A stretch of 43,550 nt of DNA from Ettlia oleoabundans (taxonomy: Eukaryota; Chlorophyta; Chlorophyceae; Chlamydomonadales). The notes under the pieces were generated by a model, which was given only the letters and a program-made list of their open reading frames with translations, was not told the DNA's origin and searched no databases. Both the position numbers and the translations under genes were made by a program. Of this stretch, positions 34,973 through 43,550 are shown one piece after another. Every line of letters begins with the position of its first letter. The first letter of the stretch is position 1. Location of the stretch: assembly GCA_019693395.1 (NCBI GenBank), contig JAAMXP010000726.1:7268-50817 (forward strand), read 5' to 3'.

Positions 34973-35532
34973 CCTGTTGATTTACACCGTTGTCTGATAG
35001 GTAGCTCAGAAACAAGCCACTGCAAGGAAGCCGTTGGAAAGGGGTTACCTGTGCGGCGAGCAAGAGCAAGCAGGCTGACAGCGGACGATGTCGCCGACAG
35101 GAGCATCAACAACGGACTGCAACTGCAGTCTACTGTACTGACGGCACTCCCGATGCATGTTTGGCCTCGACATTTTACCTGTACTATTCCCGCCAGTCAC
35201 AGGTCGGGCCCGCTGCAAGCGAGGAGCGGAGTTAACTGGTCTAACGTAAGCTTGGGGATCCCTTTGGGTCCTTTAATACGATCAACACCAAATGGGGCGC
35301 AGGCGTGCCATATGCCCCTCAGACAAGCGGCCCTTTCCAGCAAGGCCCGCTGCAGCTGCCCACCACAAACCAGCCCATCAGTGTGACACATTGTGATAAA
35401 GAGGTGTAGTAACGTTATCGCCGCAGCAGGAACAGGCCTGGGTGGAGCAACCAAGGACATGCAGTCGACGTTCGCGGGTTGCAGCCTTAGCAGCGTACGT
35501 AGGCTTTCCTAGCATGTGTTTTGCATTCAGTG
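34973..35532. promoter_or_regulatory. Divergent promoter interval (HYPK / bL9c)
   Basis: 560 bp separate the start codons of cytosolic-translation factor HYPK and chloroplast ribosomal protein bL9. I see no TATA box or repeated motif that I would call. Confidence 0.45.
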
Positions 35533-37180
35533 ATGCATGCGCTGCCTGCCGCTGAGATAAGGCATCGCGCCTCCCCCGTGTGCCACTCCGCTCTGCAGTG
35601 CAAGAACAGCAGCGTGCAGGCCTTTAAGGCAGCACCCAGCAGCAGCGCAGCAGCCCGCACGGCGCTCCATGTGGTGGCGCAGAAGCGGGTGGCCAAGAAG
35701 CAGCAGGTGGGTGCTACCGCCGCCCTTTACACCAAATACACGAGGGCTACAGCAGAGGACGCATCTATCATTGAACCTTATATCAGTGAAATAACGCTCC
35801 CTGGCGAACCTGTCAGCTTTTTATGTGCGCACAACCAGCAGTTAGGTCTGTCATAGGGAACGGCAGCCGTTGCCTCTGCCTGTCGCCAATATTCACGAAG
35901 CATCCTTGTGCATTGAGATGGGCACTAAGTATGGCTTGTTTTTTACACGCAGGTCATCCTGGTGCGTGATGTTCCAGGCCTGGGCAGTGAGGGCAGCCTG
36001 AAGAGCGTGCCTGTGGGCTACTGGCGCAACTACCTGCAGCCTCAGGGACTGGCGGCGTTTGCTGACTCAAACATCCTGGCGCGCATCCGGCGGCAGCAGG
36101 AGGAGGAGGAGCGGGCACGCATGGAGGAGAAGGCCAAGGCACAGGCTATGGTGCGAGGGCCGGCAAGGCTTGAATGCTGCTTCCTGCAGCCCTCCTTGTC
36201 GCGGTACTGGACTATTTGATTGCATGCCCTGAGCCTGCTCCAAACTGCCAGGGTATTAAACGCTGCCAGGCGCATGCGCTCACTCAGTGGCCACTGTTGT
36301 GTTTGTACGGCTGTACCCCTCTGCGTCAGGCCACCGCACTGGCCACCATTGGCAAGTTTGTGATCAAGAAGAAGGTGGGGGAGAAGGACGCAATCTTTGG
36401 CAGCGTGACCTCACCGGAGCTGGTGGAGGCCATCCGCATGCAGGTGGGTGGGTGGGTGGGTGGGCTGGGTGGTGCTGGGAACGGCTTGGGATAAGGTTGG
36501 CCTCTAATTGTGCATGCAGGGTTTGCACCTGCATGTAAGTGGGTGTGTGGCCTGGATGGGGCTTGGGGATTAGATCGGCAAGGGGCCCGATTGGAGTCAG
36601 TACTGTTATCGTTCCTTTTTTTTTCTTTATCGCATCGGTTGGGTGGAAGTGAAATATTTTAGTCCACGTAACGTTTGTGAGCGCGTCTTGTAGCTAATTG
36701 GCCCTGGCTGCATGCTGGTGAGGTCAGAACGCTGATTTGTTCGTAGCACGTTTCAGCTCATTTTTAGGGTATTGAAAGCATGTTCTGCCCCACATCCCTG
36801 CCTGCCCCTGCAGACCGGCCGTGAGCTTGACCGCAAAGCAGTGACCCTTCCTGAGATCAAAAGCTTGGGCACGTACGAGGCCTCAGGTGCGCAACCCCAC
36901 AGCCGTTACCAAGTGCGCAGCCTGTGTTGCAATGGGCACAGCTTGCGTCACCAACTCCCGCTGACCAGCATCCATGCTGCTCGCTTCAGTGACAGGGGCA
37001 AGCCCTCACTACGATTGCAGTGTTGTGTTGCTGTGCTCACCATACTGCATTGCATGTTATTGATTCACGTCCCTTTACCCTTGCGCGCCTGCCCTGCCCT
37101 GCCTGCCTGCTGCAGTTAAGCTGCACCCAGAGGTCACCGGCTTCTTCAAGGTGGTGGTGCAGAAGGACACCAGCTCATGA
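35533..37180 (+). CDS. RPL9: 50S ribosomal protein bL9, chloroplast
   Basis: Exons 35533-35706, 35953-36150, 36330-36443, 36814-36886 and 37116-37180; 207 aa. Residues 1 to about 58 are a plastid transit peptide (Ala/Ser/Lys/Arg-rich, [20 protein letters not shown]). The mature protein starts [20 protein letters not shown], the bL9 N-domain, with [14 protein letters not shown]. The long connecting helix is rich in Glu/Arg ([20 protein letters not shown]). The C-domain has [18 protein letters not shown] and [20 protein letters not shown], ending [12 protein letters not shown]. It binds 23S rRNA at the base of the L1 stalk. Introns are all phase-consistent. Intron 3 begins with a (GTGGG)n run. 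A TGTAA at 37512-37516 lies 330 nt past the stop. Confidence 0.95.
36444..36472 (+). repeat. (TGGG)n run at a 5' splice site
   Basis: Intron 3 of bL9 begins directly with repeated GTGGG/TGGG units. Similar runs begin introns in the PDZ gene (minus, 18323-18302) and the GT49 gene (minus, 10738-10718). Confidence 0.8.
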
Positions 37181-37681
37181 CCAGGCAGCGCCCACATACA
37201 GGCCGGCAGGTATAAGCCGACAGGAACTTGTGCAGGAAGCACATGTGCCGTTCCCGCATGAGTGGGGATCGCAAAAGTCAGCGAGTCGCCCTCATACCGG
37301 ATGCTCTTTACCAGCTTGTCAACGTGACAGGCATCACAGCAGTGCGCTCGTCGCAGCATAGCACTGCTCAGGGCATTACCTATACCACACTGCCTCCTGC
37401 CATCGGCACAAGCGGCTCTGGCGCCGCTGTCATTTCCTTGCCGCTCTCTTAAGCGGCTATCATCCCGGGCTTACCATCTGTCATGCAAGTTATTCCTTAG
37501 GCATGCTCTTGTGTAACTAACACCCCTTCAACCACGGCGCCATGAGCCCAAGCTGGGTGCAGCTCAACGAAAATTACAATGTGTCAGAAGAAAAGCATAC
37601 TGGAGGATGGAAGTATTTCACACGTGTGTGGGGGTACATCAAGTTCTCAAATACGGGTAAATTGAGTCTCTTGCATCAATC
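37181..37681. terminator. Convergent 3' regions of bL9 and the HEAGH protease
   Basis: TGTAA at 37512-37516 (plus) and TTACA at 37574-37578 (minus-strand TGTAA) fit as polyadenylation signals for the two facing genes, 330 and about 105 nt past their stops. The predicted 3' ends may overlap by a few tens of bases. No exon is supported here. Confidence 0.5.
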
Positions 37682-40219
37682 TCAAATGTCCTCGCTGCCA
37701 GCCAGCTGTCCCTCTATCACTGCAATGCACTCGCCTACGCTGGCACCACGCTGCATGGCCGCTGCCAGAGCATCGTGCACTCGCTCATGCCGTCGCAGCA
37801 GCGTCACGACGTTGAGCACCGCCCATCGCACCTGTGCATCCGCCTTGGCCTGCAGAATGCACGATAGCGGGGTTTAAAACATACTAGCGACGCTGAAAGG
37901 GAAGGTTCACTTGGAACTGGCTGTGAACTGTATGTTGTTGCTGATGGTAATAAGTCCTTGTGCAGATGTTGCGCATGGGCAGGCGCTGGCCAACCCCTTG
38001 GCTGCTGAGTCCCCAGCATGTCGCCGCTGTACCTGTGTGAATCTCAATGCCTGAAGCAGGCGATCCAACTGCTGCACGTCTGCCAGGCCGCCTTCTGCCC
38101 GCCCAAACCGCAACCACTCAGTGGCCACGCCTGCCAGCGCCACACAAGCGTATGTATCCAGGCTGCTGCTGCTCAGCCGCCCGCTGGCAACCTCTGATTG
38201 GAAGGCGGAATCGCAAAACTGGCAGCCCGCCTGCACATTTAGCTGCCTTGTCCTGCAGGTGTTCACAGCAGAGCAGCAAGGTGAGGCACGAAACAAGCCA
38301 AGGGCAGGGAAGCAGAAAGGTTTTGATTGCATCAAGACACGGCCACAAATACCATAGGCATGCATGCAACACCCACCCCAAATTTTAACGCTGACAGGCA
38401 GGTAAGAAGCAGCTGCCTCTCCGCCAAACAACAGGCAGGCTCCAAGGCTCACCGCAAGAAGAGCTCGAGGGAGCTGAGCGTGTAGGCGCGTGGCAGCAGG
38501 CCCAACAGGTAGGCAATGAGAAAGTGCTGCGCAAGGAAATTGCATGGGGGAAAGGCATGTGGGTTGTCAGGAAGCTGCCCATTTGAGTAATTTTGACCTA
38601 GCCAGAACTGGCAGGTCGTCAGGCACACTGAGGCCAGGACAACATCCCGAGCTGTGATCAACAGACACACATCCATCCATAGCGCCAGCGACAGGTCAGC
38701 CGGGACGTCAGGATCAATTCTTTTGTCCACCGAGTCCAGAAGCTGTAGATGGTATTGCTGACCCCAGCGAAGCACTTACCCCAGCCTCATGCAATGCCAC
38801 CCGCTGCCCGTAGCTGCCGCTCACCACCCGTCCAGCTGCAGCATATAAAGCAGATGCACAGTGAGGAAAGCAGGCATGATGTGTCAGTGTGCGATAGGCA
38901 CATGCATGCATACCGCAGTGCACTACATGTGTGGAACCAGAGCATCATGATAGCATGCAGGCCCTTAAATAGTTACACTACAGACTGCGAGTTGGGCACA
39001 TGAAGTTACGGTATAGCATCATCAGGCAAGCATCAGGCATTTGTGCGGGATGGCAGCTGCCAGGCCGTCGTGCCACCCACCAGAATCGATGAGCAGGGCC
39101 TCAAACCCGCCGCCATTTGCCACCTGGTCCACCGTGAGCAGGAAGGCCGTGGCAACCACCACCTGGAGGAGGGTGGAAGCGGCCAATAATGCAGGGGAAT
39201 TGGCTGGATGGACATGTTAGAAAAACATAGCTGTCAATTTGTTGCACCACTACATGCCGGCCGGCCACAAGGCGGCAGCCGGGGGCTCGCGCCCCGGTGC
39301 ACCCAGCTGCACCAAACTTGCCCAGCATGTTTGTACGGGGAAACCCAGGAAGCCGGGCAGGCACCACGAGCCCACCTGCACTATCTGTGTCAGGTCCAGG
39401 AGCTGGGTGAAGTAGGCTGCTGTTAGCCCTGCAAGGTAACTCCCTTGCACCACATTTCTCACACCGCTGAGGGTGCTGTCTTTGGGCGCCAGGAACTGCT
39501 CCGGCTGGATCTTGTTCAGTCGGAGCTCCTCAAGTGTGTAGGTGCGCTTGGGCACCTGCACAGGCAACGGCGGCAGCAGCCTGAGTGGTTGGGAATGATA
39601 TCAGGGTGGGAGAGGTTGCACCAGGATTGATGAAACTTCACGAATCGACACCCAGCAGTGGTGAGTGGCAGGAGGCAGAACAGCACAGCAGCAAGGTAAA
39701 TTAAGCAGTTCTGCGAGCAGCTGCCAAACCCGAATGTCCCCCACACCTGCTGCGCCTTGCCAAATGCGCGAAGCGTGCCGCCCTCTGCTAGGGATGCCGC
39801 AAGGCTGGTGGCCTGTGCCTCGGACTCCACCCCCTCTGACGCCTGCAGCAGCCAGTTGCAATCCACAGCCACTCACCCAGCCGCCTCTACAACAAACCTG
39901 GCAGCGCTGCTCATTTGCAATGCAAATGTGCCAGCAGGGATGCAGCCGGAACACATTAGAATCGCACCAGAAGACTATTCAACTCCTGCAGCTGCTGCTG
40001 GAGGCTCGTAGGCGCTGCTGTGCGTTGCGCTTGCGGCACGTGAGGGTGCCTGCTGCCCTGCAGCCGCTGACGCTCAAGCCGCCGCATGGCCAGGCGCGGC
40101 TTGCTGCACGGCGTGCTACATTCCAGTGATTGGAACGCAGTACACGCCTGAGCCGGGAAGGCGGCTGCTGCGCTGTTGTTTAGGCGGGTGAGTGCAAGCG
40201 AGTGCCCTGCCGCCAGCAT
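37682..40219 (-). CDS. Chloroplast membrane metalloprotease-like protein, M41-like without ATPase (VIRESCENT3-type)
   Basis: Exons 40219-39968, 39842-39747, 39555-39376, 39162-39081, 38835-38780, 38526-38453, 38252-38033 and 37849-37682; 375 aa. Residues 1 to about 75 are a plastid transit peptide (MLAAGHSLALTRLNNSAAAA). Then come SLAASLAEGGTLRAFGKAQQ and VPKRTYTLEELRLNKIQPEQ, two hydrophobic segments (SYLAGLTAAYFTQLL, VVVATAFLLTVDQVANGGG), and GQRVALHEAGHFLIAYLLG with an HExxH zinc motif at 219-223, split by an intron. LLPRAYTLSSLELF, LNVQAGCQFCDSAF, YACVALAGVATEWLRFGRAE and GGLADVQQLDRLLQALRFTQ follow. The C-terminus is AQVRWAVLNVVTLLRRHE. This is the pattern of land-plant chloroplast proteins that carry an FtsH-like peptidase domain but no AAA module. 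Activity is inferred from the intact HEAGH. Confidence 0.87.
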
Positions 40220-40697
40220 TCCGACCCTGCTACGTATTTAGTAGAGATCAGCAGGTCTTTCACAGAAGTGTATGCCGCAGACATCGCCTTTCGGTGAACT
40301 AGCACAGCAATTTTCCTCCAATCAGGTACAGCTCCCCAGTACAGCAGTGTGCCATTTCTATGCGTGATGAGCCGTTCGCCGTGAATGTTCATTCGAAGGT
40401 CGGCCACGATCCCAATCAATTTGCACGGAGCTGGCGTGCTGGCGACCTGCAACATCGCTGTGTGGCATCCGGCCTATTTGGGGCAGCTCAGGATCCTGGC
40501 GACCTGTAGAGGGGTTCACCGTATTGGCCATAGCCTCCACCCTTCAGTTTACGCCAGCAAGTGCAGCCTACGACCTAGCGGCGGCGCCGCCAGCAGTGGC
40601 AGCGTGTCGGGTGGGAGCGGCGGCGATAATTGGCAGGACTTCTGGCAGGCTTTTCTTTTCCGGAGTCCCCGGCTTGATTGAAGGTTGAATTGGCACA
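40220..40697. promoter_or_regulatory. Divergent promoter interval (HEAGH protease / DRG1)
   Basis: 478 bp lie between the two start codons. Open frames on both strands have no family similarity. No TATA box or repeat is called. Confidence 0.45.
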
Positions 40698-43550
40698 ATG
40701 GGTATCCTGGAGAAGATCAAGGAGATTGAGTTCGAGGTGAGGGAAGGGAGGGCTATGGAGCCAGGTGTTCCCACGACACGTTGCGGTGCTTCTTCCGTAA
40801 CGCAGCTAGTACATGCCCTAAACTCTCCTCTCTCATTCCACCATTTGTCTTGTAGATGTCTCGGACTCAGAAGAACAAGGTTAGGGTGTCAAATTTGTGT
40901 AAGGGGACAAAAGGAAAGCAGCACGACTTGTACAAGCCTCATGCTTGCATGTAGTGAAATGCCACTGCACTTGCGCCCCAATGCGCCCTCTTGCTCACCC
41001 CTCCCCCTTGCTTTCCCATCCTGTGATGCAGGCCACCGAGTACCACTTAGGCAAGCTGGGCGCCACATATCATTGATATGTATCCCCGCCTCTCTATGCT
41101 GAAACATTGCGAATCTGCTGCCATAGTTGTGGGCATACCGAGTGCCTTTATCACTTGTTTAGCGCTCAGCACACGTCACAACACAGTCAAGAGTTCCCAC
41201 TACTCTATCGTTACTACACTGCAGGAACACTTAAGGCCAAGCTAGCCAAGCTGCGCACGCAGCTTCAGGAACCACCCAAGGTGCGAGGCAGCTGCAGCCG
41301 CGTTGTAGCGGTATAGAGCAGTGGCATGCCATTGCGTTGAGATGCATCCTTTGCAATTCTACCTCGGATATTCAACTCAAGCTGTTAGTCACCCTCATAT
41401 TACTCCATCCCCTCCCCCTCACCCAACCATCCCCCCGTATGTATTTCTCTTTTTACGCAGACCGGTGGTGGCGGCGAGGGTTTTGAGGTGCAGAAGTACG
41501 GTGATGGGCGGGTGGCACTCATCGGCTTCCCCTCAGGTGAAACATGGCTGCATGTGTGACACAGCATTGTGGGGTGTCAGCTGGATGGCTGGGCTGGCTG
41601 GCTGTAGGTCAATGTAGGAATTGATATATCGATCTCTTGAGCAGTTCTCCAAGCCTGGCCTGCCTGAACCTCTCACATTGCTTTTCACATTGATGTATGC
41701 AGTGGGTAAGTCCACGCTGCTGACGGAGCTGACAGGGACCACTTCAGAGGCGGCAGGCTACGAGTTCACAACACTTACCTGCATCCCGGTCCGTGTGCTG
41801 CTGCTGCGGCGGCGGCTGCTGCTGTGCGATGTGGTAAAGTTCTGTTGCTGCTCATTGGTTGTTCTAGCACAATCATGCGATCGGCCAGCTGCTGCTGCCA
41901 GCCGGATACAGCTGGCTTACCAGTGTTCTTGCATGCAAACCGCCATGTGTCCATACAGGGTGTGATTCATTACAACGATGCCAAGATACAGCTGCTGGAT
42001 TTGCCGGGGATTATTGAGGGGGCGGCAGAGGGCAAAGGCAAGCGAGCAACACTTTTTACCCACTATCTTTAGGCATGCGCACAGGCTCGCAGTTCTGCTG
42101 CTCTGTATTGGCCGGCCACCTCAGCACTGCACTCTCGCTAGTAGGGTGTTTCTGGGATACCCCCGGCTGCTGCCCAGCAGGGCTACTCGACGGCGCACAC
42201 TTTAATGCGTGCTTGATCGCCTGACTGGCATGTTTCTCCACCCTCTCAGCAGCTGGCTGCCTCATCCTTGCTGGGCTTGGCGCCCCCCATCGCACCAAGC
42301 TGTGTTCTGTATGCCTCCCTAAACTTCACAGCTCATTTTATTTCCTTTCTGCTTCATTCCTGCAGGCCGTGGCCGGCAGGTCATTGCCGTGTGCAAGTCT
42401 GCAGATTTGCTGCTGATGGTGCTGGATGCCGGCAAGCCGCACTACCACCGAGAAATCCTAACACGAGAGTTGGAATCGGTGAGGGGTGATGCTTGTGTGG
42501 CCCTGGGAGTCCTGAGCATGTCGATGGGAGTCCTGGGTAGTTTGCCATATTCTGTCGGCATGAGGTGGGAGGGCAGTGATGCTTATTGGCAGCCAGGTCC
42601 CACCTTTTTGCTTTTTACCTTGTTTTGGTTGTTTGTCCTTTGCCCATGCACAGTATGTTGCTGTAAGGCTTCAACCATCGTGCGTCTGCTGGACGCTCTT
42701 AAGTTCGTTTGCTGGTGTTGTCGCCCCATGCTCAAGTCCCCGCCCCCCACCCACCCCCCCAACTCCTTGCGCTCTGTGCTGCCACTACAGGTGGGCATCC
42801 GGTTGAATCGCAAGGCCCCCAACATCACCTTCAAGAAGAAGAAGACTGGGGGCATCGCCATCAACTCCATGCTTCAGCTCACAAATTTGGATGAGCGCAC
42901 AATACACCGCATCCTTCAGGTGGGCGGGTGGGGTGCCTACTCAGCTTCCCACCTGGTGAGGTGTCGCGTGGCCATACCGGCTGCTGCAACCTTGATTCTG
43001 TGTTGTGTTATGTCGAGTCGTGTTGTGTGATGGTCCTAACATGGCATGGCTTTTGCTTGTTAGGAGCTTCGACTGACTCAAAACTAGGCAGCCTGCTGGG
43101 CGCCAACAGCGCAGCAGCCGTTCATCGTGCTCATGGCTTTAAGCATCCCTGATTGGAACTTGCCTCCCTAGTTTATGCTGCTCACAGATTCTGTCTTCTA
43201 TCCCCTCAACAAATTGCAAAAAGTAAATTTTCCAAGTATTCCCCCTCCCCTTCTCTGTCCCAGGAGTACAAAATCCACAACTGCGACCTTCTGTTCAAGG
43301 AGGATTCCACTGTGGACGACCTGATCGACGTCATAGAGGGGAACAGGCGCTACGTCAAGTGTGAGTAATGCGTGTACTGAGTGTAGGTGCCTCACTGAAG
43401 TACAAATTTCCCGCTGTGTGAGGTACAATCAATGCCAGCCCTTTTTATAGTTTTTGTTTGATTTGTTACACTGTGCGTATTACCGATCACACTGTGCGCA
43501 TTACTGCATCTTATGTGTGTGTGTGTTTTTTTGTGTGTGTGTGTGTGTGT
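40698..43550 (+). CDS. DRG1: Developmentally regulated GTP-binding protein 1 (DRG1), 3' end off window
   Basis: Exons 40698-40736, 40856-40879 (24 nt), 41032-41050 (19 nt), 41225-41280, 41461-41536, 41703-41788, 41959-42037, 42366-42478, 42791-42919 and 43264-43360; the rest lies beyond the window. Sequence in order: [60 protein letters not shown] (G1 P-loop), [17 protein letters not shown] (G2), [20 protein letters not shown] (G3), [13 protein letters not shown] region ([20 protein letters not shown]), [20 protein letters not shown], and [23 protein letters not shown]1 is a conserved cytosolic GTPase of the Obg/HflX superfamily that binds DFRP partners and translating ribosomes. Two introns use GC donors (41051 and 42038, both GCAAGC). 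The exon 6 donor GTCCGT is weak but forced by phase. Confidence 0.94.
43514..43550. repeat. (TG)n microsatellite at the right edge
   Basis: TG repeats interrupted by a T run (TTTTTTT) lie in the DRG1 intron after the exon ending at 43360 and run to the window edge. From 43361 to 43550 no further DRG1 exon is visible. Confidence 0.9.

Noticed and set aside
1..43550. CRISPR arrays, insertion sequences, phage genes, tRNA or rRNA genes
   Set aside because: No regularly spaced repeats, transposase-like frames or tRNA box pairs were seen. The DNA is eukaryotic nuclear sequence with spliced genes throughout.

Overview
This is nuclear DNA from a eukaryotic green alga (Chlorophyta; I cannot resolve the class from the sequence). 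The evidence is an intron-dense layout of about 80 introns in 43.5 kb with '-TGCAG' acceptors, moderately high GC, chloroplast-type proteins (bL9, an ATPase-less FtsH/M41-like membrane protease, a PDZ thylakoid-type protein), TGTAA-type polyadenylation signals, and a selenoprotein T that keeps an in-frame UGA. There are no bacterial operons, insertion sequences, CRISPR arrays or recognisable tRNA/rRNA genes. I built the gene models by hand: I chained exons whose splice phases and protein-family similarity agree. In every complete model the summed exon length is divisible by three.

Layout: (1) 1-2818, minus, a secreted pectin-lyase-fold protein whose C-terminus lies off the left edge. (2) 3922-9734, minus, a 17-exon CWF19L1/Drn1 homologue with an internal RRM. 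(3) 10021-13301, minus, a GT49 (LARGE/B4GAT1-type) glycosyltransferase. (4) 14594-17201, plus, a SETD4/SDG40-type SET methyltransferase with a recent 132-bp tandem duplication. (5) 17896-19288, minus, a PDZ protein with a C-terminal membrane anchor. (6) 19636-20566, plus, an unrecognised 170-residue protein. (7) 21835-22859, minus, selenoprotein T, followed by a SECIS candidate near 21627-21702. (8) 23303-25120, plus, thiamine pyrophosphokinase. (9) 25541-29989, minus, a protein with two CTLH/CRA modules. (10) 30571-33571, minus, a J-domain protein. (11) 34014-34972, minus, HYPK. (12) 35533-37180, plus, chloroplast ribosomal protein bL9. (13) 37682-40219, minus, a chloroplast HEAGH membrane metalloprotease. 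(14) 40698 to the right edge, plus, the GTPase DRG1.

These are mostly unrelated housekeeping genes rather than a pathway cluster. From the GT49/SET pair onward, genes tend to sit in divergent pairs that share short 5' intervals (about 350-560 bp in four of five cases), alternating with convergent pairs. The most notable points are the UGA-decoded SelT with its own SECIS, the RRM inside CWF19L1, frequent GC-AG introns and very small exons, G-run repeats at 5' splice sites, and the fresh in-frame duplication in the SET gene. I do not see a convincing undescribed multi-gene system.
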